Assembly: GCF_020176715.1 (NCBI RefSeq)
Contig: NZ_JAIVMF010000004.1
Coordinates: 124,001-188,000 of the forward strand
Reading direction: 5' to 3'
Length of the DNA stretch: 64,000 nucleotides
Source of the DNA: Stappia stellulata
GTDB lineage: Bacteria; Pseudomonadota; Alphaproteobacteria; Rhizobiales; Stappiaceae
Positions within the stretch are counted from its first letter, which is position 1; each line of letters starts with the position of its first letter. Below are positions 49,660 to 57,123 of this stretch, in pieces. A program made the translations under genes and the position numbers. Below the pieces are notes generated by a model. The model saw only the letters and a list, made by a program, of their open reading frames with translations, searched no databases and was not told where the DNA came from.

Positions 49660-49779
49660 TTCATATTATAAAACTGTTTACCCTTTGATATAATAAAAGA
49701 ATTTTCCGGAAAAATTAGAATAATGGCAATCTCTGTTCCCTAGGGTTCACTCCGCAATCAACAAACCAGAGGTGGCGGG
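49660..49779 (+). promoter_or_regulatory. AT-rich promoter region of the GG-leader protein gene
   Basis: The only strongly A+T-rich patch of the exporter locus. It holds a TATAAT sequence at 49689-49694 and the perfect 12-base palindrome TTTTCCGGAAAA at 49702-49713, then AGAGGTGGCGGG as ribosome-binding region. The substrate gene therefore probably has its own promoter, separate from the exporter genes. No good -35 box is seen at normal spacing. Confidence 0.55.
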
Positions 49780-50766
49780 ATGAACAGGGAAATTCGCAAC
49801 AAGTTCGACAAGCTCGATGATGCCATTCCGCTGGAGACCCTGGACGGGGTGTCCGGCGGCACGCGCGTGTTTTCGACTGACGACGGCGGGTGGAGCGATC
49901 CCGACCTTGGCGTTCATGCCGGAGCCTCCGGCTCGACGGGCGACAGCAATCTCGGCGCCTCCGGCAGCGCCCATGCCGGCGACGGCGTCTCCGGTCATGC
50001 CGGCCACGGAAGCGTGTCGGGTGCGGCGGGGGCCGGCGCCAGCGCTTCGGGCGAGGTTCATGCGCATTCCGGTCCGGTCAGCGCGGGTGCGTCCGGTGAG
50101 GCGCAGGCCGGGGCCGGCGTCTCCGGCTCGGCCCATTCCAACAGTTCCGATACGGGCGCTTCGGCCTCCGCCGGCGCCTCTGCCGGTGTTTCCGGCGATG
50201 CCAGCGCGTCGGTCGGCACGCATGGCGTTTCGGCCGGCGAGAGCGCCGGCGGATCTGCGACGGCCGGCGCCAGCGCCAGCGGCTCGGGCGACATCCAGCA
50301 CGGTCATGGCTCCTACGGGGCGGGCGGATCCGGCAACGCGATGGCGGGCGCCGGTGCGGAAGCTCATGCCGGCGGCAGCGCGTCGGTTCACGGCGTCGGG
50401 TCGGGCGGCGGGTCCGGCGGTGTCGACGCGGGCGAGGTCGGTGTTGGCGGCGAGGCACATGCAGGCATTTCGCATCACCATATCAATTTCGGTCTCGGCG
50501 GCGATCTGGCGGCCGGTCTCGGCATCCACTTCGACTTCCACATCTCGATCGATACGCGTCCCTTCGAGAACGCCTTCCACTTCCTGGAGCATTCCTTTGG
50601 CGGGGCGGTTGCCCATGCGGCGTCCGAGGCCGGTCACGACATCAGCCATGCGGCGCATGAGGTTGGCCATGCGGTCAGCCACGAGGCGCATGCGGTGGAA
50701 CACACCGTCAGCCATGCCGCCCACAAGGTCGGCCATGCGGTGAAGCATTTCTTCCATCACTGGTGA
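49780..50766 (+). CDS. Double-glycine-leader Gly/Ala/Ser-rich secreted protein with His-rich 11-residue repeats
   Basis: A 328-residue protein I do not recognise. Residues 1-27 are a textbook GG leader ending L-E-T-L-D-G-V-S-G-G, with Leu at -7, Val at -4 and Ile at -12, so the C39 exporter upstream should cut after Gly27. Residues ~28-225 are low-complexity Gly/Ala/Ser with scattered His. Residues ~226-262 look like amphipathic strands (H-H-H-I-N-F-G-L then I-H-F-D-F-H-I-S-I-D). Residues 274-328 consist of five 11-residue units; the last four have His at positions 2, 6 and 9. There is no Cys. It could be a bacteriocin, a metal-binding surface protein or a matrix protein. Confidence 0.85.
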   Translation: MNREIRNKFDKLDDAIPLETLDGVSGGTRVFSTDDGGWSDPDLGVHAGASGSTGDSNLGASGSAHAGDGVSGHAGHGSVSGAAGAGASASGEVHAHSGPVSAGASGEAQAGAGVSGSAHSNSSDTGASASAGASAGVSGDASASVGTHGVSAGESAGGSATAGASASGSGDIQHGHGSYGAGGSGNAMAGAGAEAHAGGSASVHGVGSGGGSGGVDAGEVGVGGEAHAGISHHHINFGLGGDLAAGLGIHFDFHISIDTRPFENAFHFLEHSFGGAVAHAASEAGHDISHAAHEVGHAVSHEAHAVEHTVSHAAHKVGHAVKHFFHHW

Positions 50767-50781
50767 TCGCGGAAACGCGCG

Positions 50782-50798
50782 GGCCGCGTCATGCGGCC
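50782..50798 (+). other. Small hairpin between GG-leader gene and next gene
   Basis: GGCCGC-GTCAT-GCGGCC, six perfect pairs, no T-run. It could adjust the relative expression of the two genes. Confidence 0.35.
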
Positions 50799-50835
50799 TG
50801 ACACCCAATTGAAGACTTTCCGGTTTCAGGAGTGA

Positions 50836-51291
50836 ATGAACATGAGCATGGGCAAGGAATCCGTTTCAAAGGTGAAGGACATCGTCACCGGCCTGGCCGC
50901 CGGCGGCGCATCGCTGGCCGGCTGGTCGGCGGGCGAGGCCGCGCTCCTCGGCGTCAAGGCCGAAGAGGCGACCACCGCGCGGCTGGCGCTCGGTCAGGAT
51001 TTCGACGGCGCCATGGATGCCTCCATCTCGGAAGCGGAAATGGTGCTGGTGATGGACGTCTTCTGCAAGGCGATGGACGAGACCGGCGACGCGCAGGCCG
51101 CCTTCGACCGGGTGGTCGCGATCAAGATGAACGCGGCCGAGGGCGCGCCGGGCGCGGAGACCGCGTTGAAGGTGGCGCGGGCCTCCTTCCTGGATGCGGT
51201 ACGCGGTGGCTTCGCCCCGCAGGCGGCAATGCTCAGCGCCTTCATCTCGGCCGCCGCGACGATGCGCCTGGCCGCCGCCGGCACACACTGA
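50836..51291 (+). CDS. Small Ala-rich helical protein, hypothetical
   Basis: A 151-residue protein without recognised family. The N-terminus (K-V-K-D-I-V-T-G-L-A-A-G-G-A-S) has a Gly-Gly near residue 24, but Ala instead of a bulky residue at -4, so it is a poor C39 leader. The rest is predicted helical, with acidic first half (F-D-G-A-M-D-A-S-I-S-E-A-E) and Ala-rich end, and one Cys near residue 75. It starts 69 bases after the GG-leader gene, with GGAG upstream, and ends before a terminator, so the two are probably one transcript. It may be an immunity or partner protein, or a second cargo. Confidence 0.7.
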   Translation: MNMSMGKESVSKVKDIVTGLAAGGASLAGWSAGEAALLGVKAEEATTARLALGQDFDGAMDASISEAEMVLVMDVFCKAMDETGDAQAAFDRVVAIKMNAAEGAPGAETALKVARASFLDAVRGGFAPQAAMLSAFISAAATMRLAAAGTH

Positions 51292-51323
51292 GCGACCCGC
51301 GCAGCCGCTTTCAAGACACAGTC

Positions 51324-51351
51324 AAAAGGGCCGGCAATGTCGGCCCTTTTT
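51324..51351. terminator. Bidirectional intrinsic terminator
   Basis: AAAAGGGCCG - seven-base loop - CGGCCCTTTT(T): a 10-bp perfect stem with A-run before and T-run after, able to stop transcription from the plus-strand export locus and from the convergent oxidoreductase gene. Confidence 0.88.
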
Positions 51352-51393
51352 GCGTTGGGGATACGCGAATGCTCGATCTGGAAAGACCGTGCC

Positions 51394-52932
51394 TCAGTCG
51401 CGCCTGAGACCTCTCAGACGGCCGGGCGAGAGCGTCCCGGACGGGTCAAGGGCTGCGCGCAGACGGGTGAGAACGGCCGGCCAGTCGTCGTCGGCGGTGG
51501 CGATCTCGTCGAGCGCATCCGCATCCGCAAGACCGAGCCGATAGGGCGCAAAGCCAAGCGCATGACAGCCCCTTATGAGCGCGTCATGGGCGGTCATCGC
51601 GGCCGCGTCGGCGCCGGGCGTTGAGCGGTCCCAGGCGAGCGAGACATAGCCGTGCAGGGCGCGTGCGGTCACCGCCTGCAGGCCGAGTGCCGGATAAAGC
51701 GGCGTTCCGGCGGCGACCGTTTCCAGCAGGTCGGCGAGCGCGCGCACCGCCTGGCCCTCCAGCGGAAGCGCCGGACAGACCCACAGGAAACCGCAGCCGT
51801 CGAGATCCGGATTGCCCGGCACCTCGGGCCGCTCCGCCTTGCCCCAATAGGCGCTCATCACGTTGTTGCCGTCGCTGAAGCCGGTGATCGGCGTTTCCAG
51901 CCGCCGGCCGTCGGCGTCGCGGTCGCTTTGAACCTGGATGTCGCGGCAGACCTTGGCCAGTTCGCTGGTGACGATCCTGACGCTCAGTTGCAGCAGGTCG
52001 GGATGGGCGGCGGTGACGACCACCGAAAGCGCCCAGTCGTCCGGTTTCGTGGCGAGTGCGCCGGCGTCGCCATGGTGGCGGCCGACGAGCGAGGAGACGC
52101 GTTTCGCGCCGTTCCAGATCGCCGCCGCGTGGGGCGCGACGAGGCCGGCGTGGATCAGCCGGGTCAGCGTCGCAAGGGCCGCATCGAGGCCGTCTTTCGT
52201 GCCGATGTCGGCGAGGATCATGTTGGCATGGGCAAGGGTCGGCTGCAGCGCGATGCGGCCCGACAGCATGACGCCGAGGCCGGACTGGCTGAACAGCCCT
52301 TCGACCAGCGGGCCGGCGGGACGGGCATGGCGGGCGGAGAGCGGCTCTTGTGCGAAGCGCGCGTGGCCGGTGCGAAACCGCTCGCCGGTCGCAAGCGCCA
52401 CGTCGAGATCCCAAAGTGATGCGAAGCGGTCGCCCAGCGGTCCGGCGCCTTCGCCGCGCTCCAGCGCATTGGCGAGCACGCTGGCGTCGCGCGGTCCGCC
52501 GAAGGAGGGAAGGTGAAAGGCCAGACCCTCTGCCTTCAGCCGGGCCTGCAGCGCCTCGAAGGTGACGCCGGGCTCGATGCGCGCCGTGCCGCGCGCCATG
52601 TCGACATCAAGGATGCGGTCGAGCCCGGAGAGATCGAGGATCGCGGCATCGCGCGGCGGCAGGCGCGAGCCGAGCCCCCAGCTGCGGCCGCGACTGACCG
52701 GGTGCACGGCCACGCCGTGGTGTGCGGCGAGCGCCAGAAGCGCCGGCACCGCGTCGGCGGTTTCGGGCGACAGCACCGCCAGCGGCCGGGCCGTCCAGGG
52801 GAGAGTGGCGGAGGTCCATTCCGCGCCAATAGCGTCGCCGGCTGCGACCTGTCCGGCTCCGATGCGCGATCTCGCGGCCTCCAGGAAGGCGGCAAGCGCG
52901 CTCGGGTCGTTGGCAGGAGGCGTGGATGGCAC
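51394..52932 (-). CDS. VAO-type FAD-binding oxidoreductase (PCMH domain)
   Basis: A 512-residue flavoprotein. The FAD-binding half contains V-S-R-G-R-S-W-G-L-G-S and L-D-L-S-G-L-D-R-I-L-D-V-D, followed by A-R-I-E-P-G-V-T-F-E-A-L, the order seen in 4-cresol dehydrogenase and vanillyl-alcohol oxidase. V-L-A-N-A-L-E-R-G-E-G and F-R-T-G continue that alignment, though the whole is divergent. No signal peptide. It converges on the export locus. It could oxidise a phenolic or an alcohol, or act on the locus product. Confidence 0.75.
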   Translation of the reverse strand: MPSTPPANDPSALAAFLEAARSRIGAGQVAAGDAIGAEWTSATLPWTARPLAVLSPETADAVPALLALAAHHGVAVHPVSRGRSWGLGSRLPPRDAAILDLSGLDRILDVDMARGTARIEPGVTFEALQARLKAEGLAFHLPSFGGPRDASVLANALERGEGAGPLGDRFASLWDLDVALATGERFRTGHARFAQEPLSARHARPAGPLVEGLFSQSGLGVMLSGRIALQPTLAHANMILADIGTKDGLDAALATLTRLIHAGLVAPHAAAIWNGAKRVSSLVGRHHGDAGALATKPDDWALSVVVTAAHPDLLQLSVRIVTSELAKVCRDIQVQSDRDADGRRLETPITGFSDGNNVMSAYWGKAERPEVPGNPDLDGCGFLWVCPALPLEGQAVRALADLLETVAAGTPLYPALGLQAVTARALHGYVSLAWDRSTPGADAAAMTAHDALIRGCHALGFAPYRLGLADADALDEIATADDDWPAVLTRLRAALDPSGTLSPGRLRGLRRD

Positions 52933-53202
52933 GGAGCGCGGGTCCCTGGGTGCGAGGTGCCGCGATTAGACGCGATTCGCGCGGCATTGGCGACGGGTGT
53001 CCCGGACGGGAGGTTGAGTGTTATTCCCCTTGGTCGCGGCGGAAATCCCCGTCGCCGGCCCCTGACGCGCGGCGGCGCGAGATGCGGCAGATTTTGCAAG
53101 ATCGGCAAACCAGAGATCAATTTTCGCAAATTCCGGACTTCATTTTGCAAAAATTGCACAAGCGACGGCGCCGCGCGCCAGGGCCGCCTTGTCTGAAAAA
53201 AA

Positions 53203-53232
53203 AAGCGCGCGAGGGGCGCCCCTCACGCGCTC
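53203..53232. repeat. Palindromic repeat copy 1 (left end of REP-like element)
   Basis: AAGCGCGCGAGGGG-CGCCCCTCACGCGCTC: a near-perfect hairpin. A 29-base near copy occurs at 53427-53455, about 195 bases away and in the same orientation. The only differences are around the centre (GGGGCGCCCC versus GGGTGGCCC). Confidence 0.7.
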
Positions 53233-53290
53233 CAGAGTGATGACAAAGGGCGCGACTGATCTCCCGCGTCATACCGGGCAAGCGCAAGCG

Positions 53291-53394
53291 CGATCCGGTA
53301 TCGGAGAGCCAAGAACCTGTCCGTTTGATGGAGTTGCCAGGGGGCGGGTCCCAGCCTCTCCGATCCCGGATCGCAGCTCACGCTGCGTCCGGGA
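53291..53394. repeat. Inverted repeats of the REP-like element core
   Basis: CGATCCGGTATCGGAGAG (53291-53308) is repeated inverted at 53356-53373 with one mismatch. The right arm overlaps a second hairpin, 53364-53394, with a 13-bp stem (TCCCGGA / CGCAGC halves), one bulged T and a TCAC loop. Such CCGGGAT-rich dyads are typical of dispersed palindromes in alphaproteobacterial intergenic DNA. Confidence 0.7.
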
Positions 53395-53426
53395 GGATGC
53401 CTGCTCGAGGCCTTTGCATCATCCTC

Positions 53427-53455
53427 AAGCGCGCGAGGGTGGCCCTCACGCGCTC
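53427..53455. repeat. Palindromic repeat copy 2 (right end of REP-like element)
   Basis: AAGCGCGCGAGGG-TGGCCCTCACGCGCTC, matching copy 1 except at the centre. It lies 28 bases after the doeD stop on the minus strand and could also serve as its terminator structure. Confidence 0.65.
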
Positions 53456-53483
53456 TTCGATGGTGCGGTCCGGCGGTCGCGGA

Positions 53484-54854
53484 TCAGCCGAGGACTTCTT
53501 TGACCGCCTCGCGGGTCTTGGCCACGACGTGCAGGGCTTCGGCTCGCGTGATGCAGAACGGCGGGGCGAAGCCAAGGATGTCGCCCTGGGGCATCGCCCG
53601 GCCGATGACGCCGTGCTTGAGCAGGGCGCCCGACACCAGCGCGCCGATCTTCTTGGACGGGTCGAAGAAGGTGCGGCTTTTCTTGTCGTCGACGAATTCG
53701 ACCGCGCAGAGCAGGCCCTCGCCGCGCACGTCGCCGACATGCGGATGGTCGGCCAGCGCCTCGCGCATCTGGGCGTTGAAATAGGCGCCGGTCTCGCCCG
53801 CATTGGCGACGAGGTTCTGGTCGTCGATCAGCTTGAGGTTGGCGACGCCGGCGGCTGCGCCGATCGGATGGGCCGAGTAGGTCCAGCCGTGACCGATCGG
53901 GCCGTTCTCGTCGGTGCCCTGTTCCAGAACCTTCCAGACCTTGTCGGAGATGATCGAGCCGGACAGCGGCGCATAGGCCGAGGTCAGGCCCTTGGCGATG
54001 GTGATGATGTCGGCCTCGATGCCGTAGTGGTCCGAGCCGAACATGGAGCCGAGACGGCCGAAGCCGGTGACGACCTCATCGGCGATCAGCAGGATGTCGT
54101 GGCGCTTCAACACCTCCTGGATCGCGGCCCAGTAGCCGGCGGGCGGAGGCACGATGCCGCCGGTGCCAAGCGCCGGCTCGCCGATGAAGGCGGCGATGGT
54201 GTCGGCGCCCTCGCGGTCGATCAGCGCTTCCAGCTCGGCGACGCAATGGGCGACGAAATCGGCCTCGCTCATGTCGAGGTCGGGGCGGCGGAAATAATAG
54301 GGCGCTTCCGTATGAAGCACCTGCGAGAGCGGCAGGTCGAACTTCTTGTGGAACAGCTCAAGCCCGGTCAGCGAGCCGGTCATCAGGCCGGAACCGTGGT
54401 AGCCGCGCCAGCGCGAGATGATCTTCTTCTTCTGCGGCAGGCCGCGGATATTGTTGTAGTACCAGACCAGCTTGATGTTGGTCTCGTTGGCATCCGACCC
54501 GCTCAGGCCGAAATAGACCTTCGACATGTTCTTCGGCGCCCGCTCCAGCACCATATGGGCGAGCGTGATCGAGGCTTCCGTGCCGTGGCCGACATAGGCG
54601 TGATAATAGGCAAGCTCCCGTGCCTGTGCGGCGATGGCGTCGGCGATCTCCGTGCGGCCGTAGCCGACGTTGACGCAGTAGAGGCCGGCGAAGGCGTCGA
54701 GCAGCTTGGTGCCGTCGCGATCCTCGATGTGAACGCCCTTGCCGCCGGTGATGATGCGCGCCGGGCTTTCGCCGCGCGCATGCTGCGCCAGATGGGTGGA
54801 GGGGTGAAAGAAGCTCTCGCGGTCCCACTTGCCCAGTTGATCGTTGGTCAGCAT
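53484..54854 (-). CDS. doeD: Class III aminotransferase, probable diaminobutyrate transaminase of ectoine degradation
   Basis: A 456-residue PLP aminotransferase. [15 protein letters not shown] and the PLP lysine Lys288 in I-A-K-G-L-T-S identify the class III (omega) family. In ectoine degradation clusters this gene (doeD or atf) converts L-2,4-diaminobutyrate to aspartate semialdehyde. Here it is the last gene of the run eutB-eutC-doeX-doeC-doeD. Sequence alone would also fit a pyruvate-dependent omega-transaminase; the context decides. Confidence 0.88.
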   Translation of the reverse strand: MLTNDQLGKWDRESFFHPSTHLAQHARGESPARIITGGKGVHIEDRDGTKLLDAFAGLYCVNVGYGRTEIADAIAAQARELAYYHAYVGHGTEASITLAHMVLERAPKNMSKVYFGLSGSDANETNIKLVWYYNNIRGLPQKKKIISRWRGYHGSGLMTGSLTGLELFHKKFDLPLSQVLHTEAPYYFRRPDLDMSEADFVAHCVAELEALIDREGADTIAAFIGEPALGTGGIVPPPAGYWAAIQEVLKRHDILLIADEVVTGFGRLGSMFGSDHYGIEADIITIAKGLTSAYAPLSGSIISDKVWKVLEQGTDENGPIGHGWTYSAHPIGAAAGVANLKLIDDQNLVANAGETGAYFNAQMREALADHPHVGDVRGEGLLCAVEFVDDKKSRTFFDPSKKIGALVSGALLKHGVIGRAMPQGDILGFAPPFCITRAEALHVVAKTREAVKEVLG

Positions 54855-54940
54855 GTCGTGTCTCCCTTTTGTGTCCCGGGATCGCTATCCGGATCCTGTA
54901 AAGAAATCATGTGCTTGGTGTGTCGCGCCCGCGGCTTGGC

Positions 54941-56425
54941 TCAGGCCCAGTCGCGGCAGACGTATTTGAGTTCCATGAAGGCCTGCATGCCTAGTGCGGC
55001 GCCCTCGCGGCCGACGCCGGACTGTTTCATGCCGCCGAAGGGGATCGGCGCGCCGGTCACCTTCGTGCGGTTGACCGCGACCATGCCGTAGGTCAGCGCC
55101 CGCGTCAGGCGATAGGTGCGCCGCGCGTCCTGGGTGTGGACATAGGCGACCAGCCCGTATTCGCTGTCGTTGGCCCGTGCGATCGCCTCGTCTTCCGTGT
55201 CGAAGGGGGTGATCGCGGCCACCGGTCCGAAGGTCTCCTCGCGCATGATCAGCGCTTCGTCCGGCACATCGGCGAGAACCGTCGGCTGGAAGAACAGCGG
55301 CCCGGCGGAATGCCGCTCGCCACCGGCGAGAAGCTTCGCGCCGTGCTTGAGGGCATCCTCGACATGGGACACCTGCTTGGCGACGGCGCGTTCGTTCATC
55401 AGCGGGCCGATGTCGGGATCGTCGAGGCCAACTCCGACGCTGAGCGCCCTGGTGCGCTCGGCGAAGAGCTCGCAGAAGCGCTTGTAGAGCGGGCGGGCGA
55501 CATAGAAGCGGTTGGCGCCGAGGCAGTCCTGGCCGGAGGTGGCGAATTTCGCCTTGATGCCTTCGTCGACGGCGCGGTCGAGATCGGCGTCGGCGAAGAC
55601 GATGAAGGGCGCGTGTCCGCCAAGCTCCAGCACCATGCGCTTCACGGTGGCCGCGCACTGGCTGTAGATCAGCCGGCCGACTTCGGTGGAACCGGTGAAG
55701 GAGACGGCGCGCACGCGGGCGTCCTTGGTCCAGGCGCCGACCACGGTCGCCGCATCGCCGGTGACGACGTTGAAGACACCGGCGGGAAAGCCGGCGCGTT
55801 CGGCGAGTTCGGCGAGCGCCAGTCCGGAGAACGGGGTCTCGTGCGAGGGATGGATCAGCACGGTGCAGCCGGCGGCAAGGGCTGCCGCCGCCTTGCGGGT
55901 GATCATCGCGCAGGGAAAGTTCCAGGGCGTGACCAGCGCCGCGACGCCGACCGGCTCGAGCCAGACTTCCATCTCCGCGTCGGGCAGATGCGATGTCACG
56001 CTCTCGATGTTCGGGCGCTTGGCTTCCTCGGCGTAGAATTCGGCGAAGGAGGCGGCGTAGTCGATCTCGCCGCGCGCCTCGGAAATCGGCTTGCCCTGCT
56101 CCAGCGTCATCAGCCGGGCGAGGTCTTCCTTGTGTTCCACGATGAGGTCGAACCAGCGCCGCAGGATCGCCGAGCGCTCCTGGGGAAGCGTCAGCGACCA
56201 GTCCGCGAAAGCCTCATGGGCAACGGCGACGGCCGCGCCGCTCTGCTCGGCGGTCAGGCTTGCGACCTCGCCGAGGCGCTCGCCGTCGCCCGGATTGCGC
56301 ACGGCAATGGTCTCGCCTGTCTCGCCGGCGATCCAGCGGCCGCCGACATAGGCGAACTGGCGCATCAGCCGTGCGTCGTGAAGCGAGGGCCGGGTGTGGC
56401 CGGTTTCCGTTCCCGTCTTGATCAT
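54941..56425 (-). CDS. doeC: NAD(P)-dependent semialdehyde dehydrogenase of ectoine degradation
   Basis: A 494-residue aldehyde dehydrogenase of the succinate-semialdehyde type. W-N-F-P-C-A-M-I, F-T-G-S-T-E-V-G, L-E-L-G-G-H-A-P (general base Glu) and the nucleophile Cys301 in S-G-Q-D-C-L-G are present. In this context it oxidises aspartate semialdehyde to aspartate. ATG at 56425 has AGGGAG upstream and gives the normal family length; an extra 28-residue upstream extension is unlikely. Confidence 0.9.
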   Translation of the reverse strand: MIKTGTETGHTRPSLHDARLMRQFAYVGGRWIAGETGETIAVRNPGDGERLGEVASLTAEQSGAAVAVAHEAFADWSLTLPQERSAILRRWFDLIVEHKEDLARLMTLEQGKPISEARGEIDYAASFAEFYAEEAKRPNIESVTSHLPDAEMEVWLEPVGVAALVTPWNFPCAMITRKAAAALAAGCTVLIHPSHETPFSGLALAELAERAGFPAGVFNVVTGDAATVVGAWTKDARVRAVSFTGSTEVGRLIYSQCAATVKRMVLELGGHAPFIVFADADLDRAVDEGIKAKFATSGQDCLGANRFYVARPLYKRFCELFAERTRALSVGVGLDDPDIGPLMNERAVAKQVSHVEDALKHGAKLLAGGERHSAGPLFFQPTVLADVPDEALIMREETFGPVAAITPFDTEDEAIARANDSEYGLVAYVHTQDARRTYRLTRALTYGMVAVNRTKVTGAPIPFGGMKQSGVGREGAALGMQAFMELKYVCRDWA

Positions 56426-56552
56426 GGCGCCGAACTCCCTGCTGGCGGTCGCGTCGTTGACGACAGAATGGGCGCGCAGGTGCAGACGATGCATCTGAAC
56501 TGGCGCCATGCGCCAGACGATCCGTCTTTTTTCGGTCGCTCTCGCAGGCCGA

Positions 56553-57041
56553 TCAGTCTGCCTGGGAGGAGAGCAGGAAATCGAGTGGCGGCGTGCCAGA
56601 CGATTTCACGTCCTTGGTGACGATGTAGGTGTAGTAGCGCGCCAGCCCCAGACCGCGGTCGAGCAACCGGTCGATCAGTCGCTGGTAGGTGTCGACGTCG
56701 CGGGTGACGATCTGCATGAGATAATCGAAGCCGCCGCCGAGCGCCCAGCAGTGAACGATCTCGTCCTGGGTCTCGACCATCTGCTCGAACAGCTGGAAGG
56801 CACCGGCGCTGTGGTTGTCGAGCTCCAGCGTGACGAAGACGGTGACATGCGGTGCGGTCTTCTTGAGCGCGATGCGGGCGTTGTAGCCCTCGATGATGCC
56901 GGCCTTCTCCAGCCGCTTCAGCCGTTCCCAGCACGGCGTCGGGCTGAGGTTGATGCGCCGCGCGAGATCGGCCTTCGACAGCCGGCCTTCGCGGGCAAGC
57001 ACTTTCAGGATGGCGATGTCGCGGTCATCGAGGCGGATCAT
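56553..57041 (-). CDS. doeX: Lrp/AsnC family regulator of ectoine catabolism (DoeX-like)
   Basis: A 162-residue regulator. The HTH (D-D-R-D-I-A-I-L-K-V-L, then L-S-P-T-P-C-W-E-R-L-K-R-L) is joined to a RAM ligand domain (V-T-V-F-V-T-L then G-G-G-F-D-Y-L-M-Q-I-V). It lies between eutC and doeC as asnC/doeX does in other ectoine loci, where it senses diaminobutyrate-type intermediates. ATG at 57041 begins directly at conserved sequence. Confidence 0.9.
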   Translation of the reverse strand: MIRLDDRDIAILKVLAREGRLSKADLARRINLSPTPCWERLKRLEKAGIIEGYNARIALKKTAPHVTVFVTLELDNHSAGAFQLFEQMVETQDEIVHCWALGGGFDYLMQIVTRDVDTYQRLIDRLLDRGLGLARYYTYIVTKDVKSSGTPPLDFLLSSQAD

Positions 57042-57123
57042 GCTTTGGTCATAGCGCCAGCCGGCCCCGCCTGTCCATCGCGGCGCGGGTGGCGGGTCTG
57101 CCTGGACGCGCGCGCAGACGGGA

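Larger units (their letters stand above)
52933..53483. other. 551-base intergenic region, gene-free, with REP-like element
   Basis: The left part (52933-53200) has A/T-rich patches (ATTTTGCAAGATC, TTTTGCAAAAATTGCAC) with repeated TTTTGCA words that could hold the oxidoreductase promoter. The right part (53203-53455) is a mosaic of palindromes described separately. I see no protein-coding frame. Confidence 0.6.

Noticed and set aside
50899-50913. Gly-Gly at residues 23-24 of the small protein at 50836 as a second C39 leader site
   Set aside because: Position -4 is Ala and -7 is Thr, whereas the strong leader at 49780 has Val and Leu; kept only as a possibility.
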